DNA of 64,000 nt from Yponomeuta sedellus (taxonomy: Eukaryota > Arthropoda > Insecta > Lepidoptera > Yponomeutidae), in the NCBI GenBank assembly GCA_934045075.1, contig OW203726.1, positions 21,081,488 through 21,145,487 of the forward strand. The letters are read 5' to 3'. This document shows positions 10,713 through 21,400 of the stretch, piece after piece (positions within the stretch are counted from its first letter, which is position 1; every line of letters begins with the position of its first letter). The position numbers and the translations under genes were made by a program. The notes beneath the pieces are model-generated. The model made no database searches. It saw only the letters and a program-made list of their open reading frames with translations, and was not told the origin of the DNA.

Positions 10713-11687
10713 TCAGTTAGTCGTAGTGGGTCTGCGGCGCGAAGTTCGATCGGGATATAAAAGTCTCTGCTGTTCAAGCAGATATGCCTTGAGCTTGCGC
10801 CCAAAGGCAAATCTACTGGACGCTTCACGGACTGGGGGAGGAATGTCATTCCAGCACTTGGACGCCGCATACCTAAAGCTGCCCCGAAATATCTTCGTGC
10901 GATGCGCAGGAATACGAATTCTCTCTTTGTGTACCTGTCGCTCCCGAGATGACCATTCTAATTTTTTATATAGATATTTAGGAGTTTTATTGCGAATCAC
11001 ACCAAACAACATGGTTGCTAGATGCAGGCGTCGTCGAGATTCCATATTCAGGAGCTTTGCGGCGTTCAAGTACGGAGTGACATGGGATCTAGGGGGGATT
11101 TTAAAACAAAACCGAGCACATGCGTTTTGCACTCGCTGTATTAGTCTCTTTGTCCGACCAAGTATACAGCCACCATAGGCAACATCGCAATAGTTTAATC
11201 TAGATAATATCAACGATTCACTCAGCCTAACACGCAAATCAGTGCTAAGGTAATCGCGTATATTATATAGAATTTTCAGGCGGTAGAAGCAGTTGCTGAC
11301 CACGTTTCTAATATGGTTTTCGAAACGTAGCTCCCCGTCAATCAGCACACCGAGATTTTTGGCTTCAACCACCCTTTCTACTGGTTCACCCATGATAGCT
11401 ATATCATGGCCGTTGAGAGCTTGCACCGTATTATGAATTTGATTTTTAGTACCAAGCACCATGTACTTGGACTTGCTAGGGTTCAGCACCAAACAGCTCC
11501 TATCAGACCAAGACGCAATGCGATCTAAATCGCTGTTGACCAAGTTCACGGCTACAGCTGCATCTGACGGTGCAGTAGACAGATATAACTGTGTATCGTC
11601 AGCATATAGGTGGGCACACGAGGTTATCAGTGACATGTCTGCGCCATAGCTTTCAGAGGTTTGCATCATATTTAATTCCGCATACAA
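10713..11687 (-). pseudogene. LINE reverse transcriptase, C-terminal half (CR1/L2-like)
   Basis: A single open frame of ~324 codons carries the RT catalytic motif 'HLYADDTQLYLS' near residue 28. It is followed by 'LNPSKSKYMVLGT', 'NLGVLIDGELRFENHI', 'SRLNYCDVAYGG' and 'RVQNACARFCF', the standard order after RT motif C. 'LYADDTQLYL' with this tail is typical of CR1/L2-type elements. The fingers, the palm motifs before YADD and the endonuclease are missing; the frame opens with TTG after an upstream stop, so this is a 5'-truncated retrocopy and not a gene start. The retained part has no internal stop, implying a fairly recent insertion. It is read toward its own 3' tail at 10205. Clade assignment is moderate; identification as LINE RT is firm. 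Confidence 0.85.
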
Positions 11688-11699
11688 ACGTGTGAATTT

Positions 11700-12930
11700 A
11701 GAGCGAATTCACTTGGTAGCCTTATACAGTTGATTTGACAGACTAAATGAGGAATTCCAATATCTAGCTCTGCTTACTATGCTACGGTTGAATCTGAGTC
11801 TGCTTTGGTTGAAAGGTTTAAAGAATCCCTTCGCCGGAGGTGTGCCCAATTTAATTTATTTGTAAAACAATTTTCCTATATAATTACATGTCATAATTAA
11901 TTACTTAATTGAGATAATTTCATATTAATTATCTAGCTTGAGAATTGGGTTAAAATGCTTCTTGTGAATGTGGTGTTAGATCTCCTTCCACTAGCATTTG
12001 TGGTATAGCAATTTTCCCCCTGCTATTTCCCTGCGTGACAGACGATTCCAGCCCTCTGGCACTTTGCACCCATAACATATCTATGTATTATATTCCGTAT
12101 ATTCTTACCCTGTAAGTGGTACCGATCCCATAAACCACTTACGCATACACACCCTAGGCTACACACTCTGGCCGGCCAGAAAGTCTGAAAGCTAACTGCG
12201 TCAAGTCAAGTCAGTCCTTAGCACGAGTTAGTGCATTAAAAAGAATTTAATGACTTGAAACAGTTAGGTTTTCCGGAGTTAGGGAGGATAGCGATAGGTA
12301 ATAGCTGTGACTAGGGAAACACCATAGGCACTCACACATACACACGATTAAATATAAATGGGGTTTGCTTTGCTGAAACAATTTGTTGGTGGTTAAATTC
12401 TTTAGCTTACTGGGTTGGGAATGTTAGGTAGGCTCCCCCTTTTCTTTCAGGGTATCCAGAGTTGTATGATGAGAGTAAGTATTTCCCCAGCTCCCCACAT
12501 ATGCGGTCATTATTCGTCTGTTAGGATCATTTTAAATTGGCAAATAAGTGAATTTGTGTCTCCTCAATGTTTCCTATCGAAGCTATTAAATCAGGTAGAT
12601 AAAAGCGTTACGTTTAATGTCTCAATTCAATTAGGGTAAGGTAGGTAAATCTGTCTAAACCCGTTAGAAAATTATAGCATTTTAATTCTGATTTAGTACC
12701 TAAACGTATTGTTTACAACTTCTGCCAATATTTAATATCAATGATTGTTAGATAACACTAGGTGTGAGGTTCTGTGCATATTAACCTAACAGTGACATTT
12801 CCATCGAACTAAGGAATAGGTATAGAGCGATGCGGTACCTTTATAATAGCTGTCTAACTCGTGACCTTCGGGTCATTCAACTCTTGCGTTTATGTAGGTA
12901 GGTGCGTACTTTTCTCGACCGAAGTTATGT
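11700..12930. other. Unassigned AT-rich sequence
   Basis: No gene seen. A small hairpin ('gtaagtggt...accactta', about 12112-12142) is the only structure noted. Confidence 0.4.
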
Positions 12931-12933
12931 AGG

Positions 12934-13157
12934 TATGTTACGTTTGTAATAGATCATATAGGTACTTACTACTGAATGGGAACACATAGGCGGCATATAC
13001 GCAATATAGGGTGTCCAGTATATAGGGTGGTAAATTACGGTTTATATTATGTTACGTTTGTTAGTAGATTATAATTATACTACATAGGAACGCATAGTCC
13101 GAATATAGTCGCGATATAGGGTGTCCAATATATAGGGTTATCAAATTACGGATTATG
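12934..13157. repeat. Direct duplication, period 114 bp
   Basis: Two diverged copies (12934-13047 and 13048-13157) share 'tatgttacgtttg', 'atagggtgtcca' and 'tatatagggt...aaattacgg'. Both are non-coding. Confidence 0.7.
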
Positions 13158-13272
13158 ATAGGCAATGAAAGGACGTTATGGGACGTTAGTGAGTAGTTAG
13201 AAGCCACTATAGGCTTTTTAATAGTAAGGCTTATTTTTGTAGTAGGTATATTGGCTTAATTCTTGGCATTAT

Positions 13273-13990
13273 TTCATGGTTGCGTGGGTTCGGCTGAGAT
13301 GTTTCAGTTTGGTCAGCTTCGATGAAGTTGTTCCAAAGTACTTGGTGCATTGGTCTACCTACCTCTCTCACACTCTTCTGTCAATGCATTGTACTACTGA
13401 ACATCCCTTTGCCGTTTCTTACGTTAATTGTGTGTAATGACCTGGGTCTTAAGACTTTATACCTAATTATGCTTATTGTGCGTTTATTATATTTATTTCC
13501 TTCTGATGACTTGTGCTTTAGTATCATTCATAGTTGCGTTGGTTTGGCCAGATTGTTTCAGTGTTGGAAGGCTTCGATGAAGTCTTTTCCAACGTACTTT
13601 GTGCATTTGGTTACCTACCCCTCTCTCTCACTCTTCTGCCAATGCATTGTACTGCTGGACGTCTCTTTGCCAATTCCTGCGTTAATTGTGTGTGATACTT
13701 AAGGCATATACGTAGTTAGGTTATTATATTTATTTTAGGAATATGTACAGATTTTATCGTTAGTAGTTTTCTTTAGTTGATTGATTTTTCCTATAGTGGC
13801 ATTTCATGGTTGCGTGAGTTTGGCCAGATTGTTTCAGTGTTGGTAAGCTTCGGTGAAGTCTTTTCCAACGTACTTTGTGCATTTGGTTACCTACCTACCT
13901 CTCTCACTTTCGTCAACTGCCAATGCATTGTACTGCTGAACGTCGCTTTGCCAATTCTCGCGTAATTATGTATGTTTACTTGAGGAATAG
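13273..13990. repeat. Three-copy tandem repeat, ~254-276 bp units
   Basis: Units start near 13273, 13527 and 13803 with 'ttcatggttgcgt'. They share 'cttcgatgaagtc', 'ccaa.gtactt.gtgcatt', 'caatgcattgtact' and 'gttaattgtgtgt'. The CT-rich middle yields conserved-looking short ORFs, but frames shift between units, so they are not treated as genes. Confidence 0.8.
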
Positions 13991-13999
13991 ACTCGGGTT

Positions 14000-14775
14000 A
14001 ATGAATCACTGTACCTGTTCTTATTTCTAGTCTGTCATAGTTTATTATTTATAAGTATATATTAACAGTATAACATAGTGGTGGCCATACCCCATCCAGG
14101 GCGGATATAATTAGCTCTATCGACTAGTAGATAACCGAGTAGTGTACTCATTTCATATTAATCCATTCTTATCTACCTAGTTGGCTAATAATGTCTGTCT
14201 TAACCGGCCTTTTTGGTAGGGGACGTTATACTATAACACTCACGTGTTTGCTGTATGACATTTGGTTTATTTGGTACTTTTATATTTTATTTATTTAGAA
14301 GTAGTTTTTGTAAGAGTTACATATTTCATCCTAGTTTTATTTCTTTTAACTTAATTTCAGCTTAACCTATTATCTATTTAATTTATTCTAAATCATATCT
14401 TGCTTTCGCTTATTTCATTCGCTTGATTGCTGTTTTCATTTATATTTATTTGCTTTAAGCTAACCTTTGGTTCCTGTTCATTAATCTAAATTCTGCTTTT
14501 GTATTTAAACGGATCTCTTACACACTTTCGTTACTCAATCTCATATCCTAAAAGAGCTTAGGTTACTAATACGTTCACAACGAAGGGTTCTCATTAGACT
14601 AGACGATCACAGTTGGCCATTAGAGTGTTTTGCATCATAGCTTCTTTTAGTAGGTTAATTATTATTGTACGTATTTTCTTTTTAAATGGGTTAAAGTCTT
14701 TTTTTACGCGGGGTGGGGTGTTACAAGCACATGGTGGGGAAGCGGGGAGGCTTATAGCACTATTTTCGATGAGAT
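14000..14775. other. Unassigned AT-rich sequence
   Basis: This is T-rich sequence with no recognisable gene or repeat family. Confidence 0.4.
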
Positions 14776-14787
14776 TGATTTCCAAAT

Positions 14788-14915
14788 CTTCCTGCCTCGT
14801 TGGTGTAGCCATTAAGGCGCTTGGGTACCAAGACAGTGGTCGTGGGTTCAGTTCCCACTCGGGGCCGCCGTACATTTGTACAAATGGCCTCAGTCTACTT
14901 GTCTTCTTTGTCTTC
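14788..14915 (+). mobile_element. SINE-F (tRNA-like), 5' part
   Basis: A tRNA-like head 'gcctcgttggtgtagccattaa' with a B-box ('ggttcagttccca') is followed by 'tacatttgtacaaatggcctcagtc'. The same arrangement is seen at 59258-59460, where the copy is longer. A degraded anticodon arm excludes a working tRNA. Confidence 0.7.
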
Positions 14916-15094
14916 TTTTCGTATCTGCCTGGGACATTGTGACGTTGTCGTAGGCAGATAGGCATCAAAATAGGCAGAGTATGAGAATAACAGAACGTAA
15001 TGATTATATACAGGCACATACATTGCTTCTGACCCCACACTGTTTCGTGGGTACGAGTATAAATACCGAATATAAACACCAAAAAATGTTAAAA

Positions 15095-15240
15095 CCACTA
15101 AAAACACAAACCGGGGGGTGGGCAGCAGCGCCCCCTGCAGTACAATTCCACCGAACTGCGATCCCCAACCCGCATGCCCAACGTGGGGATTACGGGCATT
15201 ACCCCCTATGATAGCACAATGTGGCGCTCTAGTATAGCCT
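15095..15240 (+). mobile_element. Family B, interior fragment
   Basis: The stretch contains 'gggtgggcagcagcgcccc', 'ctgcagtacaattccacc' and 'gggcattaccccc', the conserved family B body, and ends in a shortened 'tatagcctgacgacg'. Confidence 0.65.
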
Positions 15241-15780
15241 GACGACGTCTAAAAATTACGATGCTCTTTTGTTGTTTTTAAAGACATACTTGAACTTAAA
15301 TTTTTCGCTGGCTACTTTCTCAAATCAGAAACCCAAACTCAAACTTGTTCACCGAGAAAAGGCTCGTAAATTGGATGCTTGCGTTAATGTAAAATTCGAA
15401 GTTCGGCATAAAATGTAATTTACGAACATAAATTCAATTTGCACACTAAATACAACCGTGTACATAATCACTGCAGAATTGAAATTCAAAATTGAATTGA
15501 AACTTTGCTTACACTTGCTAAGCCTTATTAATGAATGACGCAGACACTGTGAGTATGAAGGAGCATTTGTTTTAATTAATTTGCTCGTTTATTTCAGTTC
15601 CAGCCGCAAACTTCATTACAATCCCACAAAGTTATGCTCTTTGCATACATCGAATGTTCTCTATTGCAAAATAAATTAATGTTTTGTTCAATTTCGTTTT
15701 TATAATGCTCGCGGCTTATAATTAAAACTTCGCGGAGCTGAAAACTAACCCCCTTATTAATAATAAATAACATAACATAA
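15241..15780. other. Unassigned sequence
   Basis: No gene or repeat family recognised. The stretch is AT-rich. Confidence 0.35.
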
Positions 15781-15784
15781 CATT

Positions 15785-15925
15785 TACATACAGGCACAAC
15801 GACATCACAAACATGTAAACATCCAAGACCTGGGGTTTTTTTTTTGTTCCCAGCCGGGATTCGAACCCGGGACCTCTTGCATGGCAGGTAGATGCACTAC
15901 CGTTACGCCACAGAGGTCGTCTAAC
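15785..15925 (-). mobile_element. SINE-G (tRNA-like)
   Basis: On the minus strand a tRNA-like head 'gacctctgtggcgtaacgg' with a perfect B-box arm ('cccgggttcgaatcccgg') leads into an A-run and 'gtaaacatcc...gtcgtt'. The anticodon-loop region reads like a Gly-GCC derivative ('ctgccat'), but the anticodon stem does not pair, so it is a SINE. Confidence 0.7.
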
Positions 15926-16098
15926 TAATAGTCTGCTAACTTAAAGCATTGCAAATTCTCGATCTGTCTTTTTCTATTGACCTAAGTCAGAATGAAAGAG
16001 AACACTCTTTAGCAGCTGTTTTAAGTTAGCGGACTTCATCATCACGAATAATCATTCATAAATCAGTTGTAAATTATGATATTATTATACTGTATCGC

Positions 16099-16574
16099 AC
16101 AGGAAACATTAATCAGAACATCACATAAGAAATAACATGTACAAAGGGGAGCTTATCTCTGCAAGAGATATCTTTCAGCAAACTGAAGAAATCTTTTACA
16201 GAGTGCTTAGTGCGAGTTTGACAGATCCAATCGAATAACTTTACTACCGCGTTAATCGAGCATTGAGTGGTGAGTATCAGTAAGTTAACCGTTCGAACTC
16301 GCAAAACGCTGTCACAGTACAACTCGCACTCGCGTTTATTCGTGTTTTGGCTGGTAAACGTGTTCACTGCTCAACATAAACCATTACAACTCGCACTCAA
16401 CAATTTTAATTTGCATACTTGTCGCTAGGTGGCGCTTCCTCGATGCCATAGAAATATGAGTTTACGTTAACGCGATCGAGTAGTTAAAAAACTCGCACTA
16501 AGCACTCAGAGATAAGCTCGTCTTTGTTCATGTTATTTCTTATATACTCGTAATGTCCTGTTTAATGTTTCGTG
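16099..16574. mobile_element. Palindromic TIR element hosting an inner MITE
   Basis: The left outer arm (16099-16161, with 'aagaaataacatg' and 'gagcttatctctg') is the inverse complement of the right outer arm (16507-16574, with 'agagataagctcg' and 'catgttatttctta'). The spacer contains an independent 307-bp MITE (16201-16507) that exists alone at 63126-63432, so it probably inserted into this older fold-back element. Confidence 0.65.
16201..16507. mobile_element. 307-bp MITE, copy 1
   Basis: The TIRs begin 'gagtgcttagtgcgagtt' and are inverted at the right end. Length and sequence match the copy at 63126-63432 almost base for base. Any ORF inside is a duplicated shadow. No target duplication was identified. 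Confidence 0.8.
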
Positions 16575-16659
16575 TGCAAAAAAGTATAATAATATTATCT
16601 TAAAGGAAAATTAGCATTGCTTACTGTAATGTGTCAAGTGCAACACATCAATAGAAGCA

Positions 16660-16805
16660 GTCGATGTCGATGTCAACCGTTTTGTATGTCCCCACTGCTG
16701 GGACACGCCCAGCTTCGCAGGAAGAGACCCGTGTTAGGCCGGTTAGGCAGTTTAGGACATACTCCACGACGGGGGCCAAGTCCGGGTTGGTGGAGAAGGT
16801 TAGAA
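16660..16805 (-). mobile_element. Family A retroposon, strongly 5'-truncated
   Basis: The constant 3' end ('cgatgtcaaccgttttgtatg') is followed by 'ccccactgctgggacacg' and then diverges after 'gggttggtggagaaggtt'. Part of the 'tgcatcgcaggaagg' block has been replaced. Confidence 0.65.
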
Positions 16806-17064
16806 GCGAATGTAATTATTACTATGTTGGTACATAATTAAGATTCACGGGTACATAGAGACCCGTCCTTTTAAGGCACGTGCGGGGCCGAAGCCAACAG
16901 CACAGAGGACTTTCATACCATTTACTCTAAATGTGATGGGTGCATATACCGCATCTTATCTCTGGGTAAATATTAAGAATCTACCCAGAGATAGTATGCG
17001 TTAGATACAAGAATTATTGCAAATAAGATGGGGAAAGTATATATCTAGGCTATGGCAGTGTTAC

Positions 17065-17205
17065 GCAATAGGTAGTTAGAGAACGTTGTGGACTGAAAGA
17101 GAATAATAATAGTAACTAGAATTGAAAAAGGAATGTTGCGTTGTTTTGGACATCATAATATGGAGAGGATTAAGGAAGAAAGATTGACGAAACAAATTTA
17201 TAAGT
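17065..17205 (+). pseudogene. LINE RT C-terminal fragment
   Basis: It encodes pieces like 'MLRCFGHHNMERI' and 'EERLTKQIY', a post-RT segment also found at 31700-31875 and 34700-35015. It is only a relic. Confidence 0.55.
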
Positions 17206-17207
17206 AA

Positions 17208-17394
17208 ACTAGCTGACCCAGCGAACTTCGTACCGCCTAGTCGATTCTTAATTTTTTGTTTATTTATCTCTCCGTAAGAACCATCCTCGTACTTCAAGGA
17301 ATAATCTAAAAAAAGAATTAGCGAAATCGGTTAAGCTGCTCTCGAGATTTGCGCTTACCAACACATTCGGGGATTCATTTTTATATTATAGATA
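17208..17394 (-). mobile_element. Helitron-like non-autonomous element
   Basis: The right terminus on the minus strand is 'cgaagttcgctgggtcagct' followed by AGT, i.e. a CTAG-type Helitron end. The opposite side is 'taatataaaaatgaatcccc'. A full copy in the other orientation lies at 24260-24447. Class assignment is by terminus resemblance to lepidopteran Helitron families; no Rep/helicase is present. Confidence 0.55.
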
Positions 17395-17591
17395 TTCCGC
17401 TATCGCACAAAGATGTATACGTTATAAGTTACATAATCAAAGCGCTGGGGTCCCTGGTCGTGTCAATGAGGCGCGACAATAGTTTTTTGTAGAACAGTCG
17501 CGCCTCGGACCCCCAAAGTCTTCTTATCTTATCTTAACTTTACTGTTTAGTTCGGATACTTTAACAAATTTTTACTTATTGAATGTTCTAC

Positions 17592-17948
17592 GAATGGCCT
17601 AGGCGAACCGAGTGATTGGAATCAATCACTTGGTTAAGCAACAACAGGTGCTGTCGGGTACAGGATGGGTGAGCGTCCCGTGACTACCGCTAGTAGCATT
17701 TTTCCGAGCGCGTCCGTGCTTCGCAAGGCACGTTAAGCCGTTGGGCTGGCTGTCATATAATGGCAGTCGTTAAGCCATGTCAGAGGCCTTATTGGCGGCT
17801 TGATAACTTCTGACAGTAAGGCCCTCCACTGTCTTACAATCCTCCACCAACCCGGACTTGGCCCCCGTGGTGGAGTATGGCCTAACCTTCCTGCGATGCA
17901 GGAAGAGACCCGTGCCCCAGCAGTGGGGACATACAAGGGTTGATAACG
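17592..17948 (+). mobile_element. Family A retroposon, near full length (357 bp)
   Basis: The copy is flanked by an exact 9-bp target duplication ATGTTCTAC (17583-17591 and 17949-17957). The 5' half carries 'accgagtgattggaatcaat' and 'gcaacaacaggtgctg', the middle 'ccgtgcttcgcaaggcacg', and the 3' end 'acatacaagggttgataacg'. It serves as the reference copy for reading the split copy at 48375/53655. Confidence 0.85.
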
Positions 17949-18179
17949 ATGTTCTACAATATTTTGAAGTGACCTCATAGCCTCCTCTAAATCCGCAATC
18001 ATATTAATGGAAAATGTAACTACTCTTGAATACACAACAAGTTTTAATGAAGTCACCTTTATAGCTTTTAACCGGCTTAAAGTTACAAACTTTTTAGTGG
18101 ATTTAGAGATAAAATAATTTGAACTTTGTGGGGGCTTTCGCTGTTCATTATTTCAGTATTAGGGTGACTAGTTAAGGTG

Positions 18180-18292
18180 TACGCGTAAGAACAGTCTGTT
18201 TGCTTTTAAAATATACCTCGGCTACTATCGGATAGAATCGGATATATTCGTGTTATGGAAATATCGGAACTAATATGACACTTTTAAAAATT
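18180..18292. repeat. Interspersed repeat shared with 24563-24740
   Basis: 'ctactatcggatagaatcgg' and 'actaatatgacactt' recur at 24563. The adjacent 'cagtctgtttgcttttaaaa' occurs inverted at 24705-24740. This is a non-coding family of unknown class. Confidence 0.5.
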
Positions 18293-18294
18293 AC

Positions 18295-18405
18295 TATTTA
18301 GAGGCTAAAAATTCCACCCATGCCGGGATTCGAACCCGCGACCCCTGGCTATCCGTGCCAGCGCTTTCCCAACTGAGCTAATGGGCGACTTACCGACATC
18401 CGGCA
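18295..18405 (-). mobile_element. SINE-D, head part, split by the MULE
   Basis: On the minus strand this reads as a tRNA-like unit 'gcccattagctcagttggga' with a B-box ('cgggttcgaatcccgg') and the typical 'ggtggaatttttagcctcta' tail. The remainder of this SINE resumes at 21575 after the MULE. An intact D copy at 43408-43600 shows the two halves belong together. Confidence 0.8.
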
Positions 18406-21400
18406 GCGTATTTACTTTTCCGTGTTCAATACGAGGCAGTACTGCCTTCAAACACGCACGGATTTGTTGGGCCAACTCCAATAACAAAAGCGCGTTGAAT
18501 TCAAGGGGCGCGTCCTCATAATGCACACGAGTTTGCAACGCTCTCCTTCTCCACAAATGAGTGTTCAATATGAGTAAGGTACTGAACTAAAGTTCGTGCG
18601 AGTCATTCGTTCGATGCCGCGCTCTCGCTTCAACTTCACGCGTGTCAATCAGCTGTGTGTTAGTCGATTTACGGGGCGTATCAATCGTGTTTGCGAATGA
18701 ATGGCATTGGCATTTAATTAGATAAAAACAGACTTTGCGAGTTAAAAGTAGGGCTATGGAACAATTGAAGGACGTACTTCGTGTATTTTTGGACAGTTTT
18801 GAAATTGTCAAATATGATGGCGATAACAATAATTATCGAAGTGCAATACGATGTGCGATATCTCATGAAGAAGATTATGACGAGAAGTGTGGCTTTTTTA
18901 TCGAAAAGTTTTCGGAGTTAACCCAAACAAATTGGATTATGATGAGACGTTATTCGCAAAAAACGCGATATGACTTCAGGAAAGTATATGTCTGTCATCT
19001 TTCAGAAAGAAACAAAACGAAGAATAAAAAGAATGGTCCGAATAGAAACTATAATTGTAAAGCGATTATTGGAATAAAATTTTTGAAGGTAACTAAAAGC
19101 ACGCTCAAAAATTCCTCACTCATGAGGCAAGGACTGAATGTCCTCGTAGACATTAACTACAGTCACTCGCACCGAGTCAACGTCGCCCAAGCATTGAGCC
19201 TATTGCGTTGTTCCGACGACACGGTAAAGAAATTTGAGTCCTATTTCGAAGGGGGCATGACAGCTGCCGCATCAAAATCATATCACGAAATGGCTATCAT
19301 CGAAGAAAGTGAAGAAAATGCCTACATCACATTGTCAAATGCGCAAAAAAACCCACTTGACCGCCAAGTTACTCATCTGTACGAACAATGGCGTCTTCGA
19401 ACGTACGGAACGCGTGATTTAAGTGATGTGGTAGAAATTTTAAAGCGAAAGAAGATTGAGATGTCCGAAACAAACGTTAAGTTATTTGTCAACGAAGATC
19501 CAACTACTTGTATTATAATAACACCTATAATGCAAAGAGTATTCATGGCTGGTTTAGCTGATGAAATGGTGTTTATTGACACGAGTGGATCCTGCGATCA
19601 GACAAATGCGTGTGTTACATTTATATTTGCAGCTTCAAAAATAGGTGCATTACCGATCGTGGTAATTTTACACACAGGCCAGTCTCAAGAAAATTATACA
19701 CATTGCTTTCAATCTGCAAAAAAATATTTACAGGAGATTTGCGAGAAGATTTTTGAACCAAAAGTTATTATGACTGATGACAGTAGTGCTGAAAGGAACG
19801 GTTTGCGAGCTGTATTTCCGAATAGCAGAATGCTATTGTGCATATTTCATGTTAATCAAGCTCTTTGGCGTTGGCTGTGGCAAAGTGAACACGATGTTTG
19901 TAAAGACGATCGGCAATCAGTAATGCAAAAATTCCGAAGTGTAATGTATGCCCAAACCATATTAGAGGCTGACATTAATATGTCTCAACTACTTGTGGAC
20001 GAGGCAGTGAAGAACAACGAAAAACTGGATAGACACATAATGCATTTATGGGAACGGCGTGAAGAATGGTGTCTAGCGTATCGCGCTGAGATTCTCACAC
20101 GTGGAAATAACACAAACAATTACTGTGAATCATCAATACGAATTTTCAAAGATGTAGTACTCCAACGCTGTAAAGTTTTTAATATGTGCGCGTTGGTGGA
20201 CTTTATTGCGAAAACCTTTGAAGCATATCACAAGAAGAGGTTGATACAGTTTGCAAATGGTAGAGCAAGACATCTTACGCTAGCGTACGAAAAATTTCAA
20301 CAAGGATGTCATACTATTACAGAAATAGTTCAAATGGATGTGCATGATTTTTTCGTGAAAGACAAAACAGACATGTACACGGTTAACACAGAAATTGCAG
20401 TGTGTGATTGCACAAATGGAACTGGGGGACGATTTTGTAAACATCTCTGTGCTGTAGAGAAAAAATATAACACTGTAATAGCAACATCTTTGCAATTAAG
20501 TGACTTGGACCGACAACAATTTGCAAAGTACGCTCTAGGTGACCAATTTTCGGAGTCATTCTTTGATAATATTACAGGCGAATCAACAGCAGACATTGAA
20601 AGCAGCTGCACTGGTGAAACCGCACCACATGAGATACCAGAGGAATTTGAGCTTCCAATAAATAGAGCAGAGAGCAATATGATCCCAAACAATGAAAGCT
20701 ACTACAATGCTGTTCAAAATATCAAAGACCAGTGGCAAAGAATCACAGATATGTTGATACTGAATCCAAACGATGGACATACAAAAACTCTTGCCAAGTT
20801 TAGTTCCGATCTATCAAAGCTGCAAACTTCTGCTAGCATCATAACATACTTGTGTGAAAAAAAAGTTTGTAGAAGAGCGCGCAAAATTCGTGTGCAACCA
20901 ACTTCTATCGCTCGTCGTAAGAACAGGGGTCTACCATGCAGTGGAAGGATTCAATCTGGGCGACCAGCAAACCCTGAAAATTTGAAGAGAAAACGGGTTC
21001 ACAATATTTCAATTAATATTAATAATAACGAACCTCCTGCGAAAAAACATTGAACTGTAAAATAAGTAATACCGATGTACCATCCTGAGTAGTAAATAAA
21101 CTTTTTAATTATGCACCTTTAATTATTTTTTTTTGTATTGTAGACCTATTCCTGACAGTAGGTGCTTAGGTACACATCAACCTTTGCACTCGACTTTTAT
21201 ATAATTATTCATCTCTATGCCTTTGAAATAAGGACGGTACAAAGTAAAAAAAAAATAAATGATTAATCAATCAATCAAAGTCCAAAATGTAAAGGTTGAC
21301 CTACTTTCGACTGTACCACCACTAATTCGTGTTTGTTTTAGTACCTACTAAGGTATGTAGTAGCTTATGTAGTAGTTAACTCATGTGCCTAAGTACTGAA

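Noticed and set aside
15845..15920. tRNA-Gly(GCC)-like sequence on the minus strand
   Set aside because: The anticodon stem does not pair and the unit is followed by the SINE-G body.
16113..16367. Minus-strand frame almost identical to one at 63062-63292
   Set aside because: Both are shadows of the duplicated 307-bp MITE.
18735..18755. Upstream extension of the MULE frame
   Set aside because: The frame begins with TTG; the first in-frame ATG is at 18756 and no conserved residues precede it.
20280..20780. Several minus-strand frames of 65-120 codons
   Set aside because: They are antisense shadows of the intact MULE transposase.
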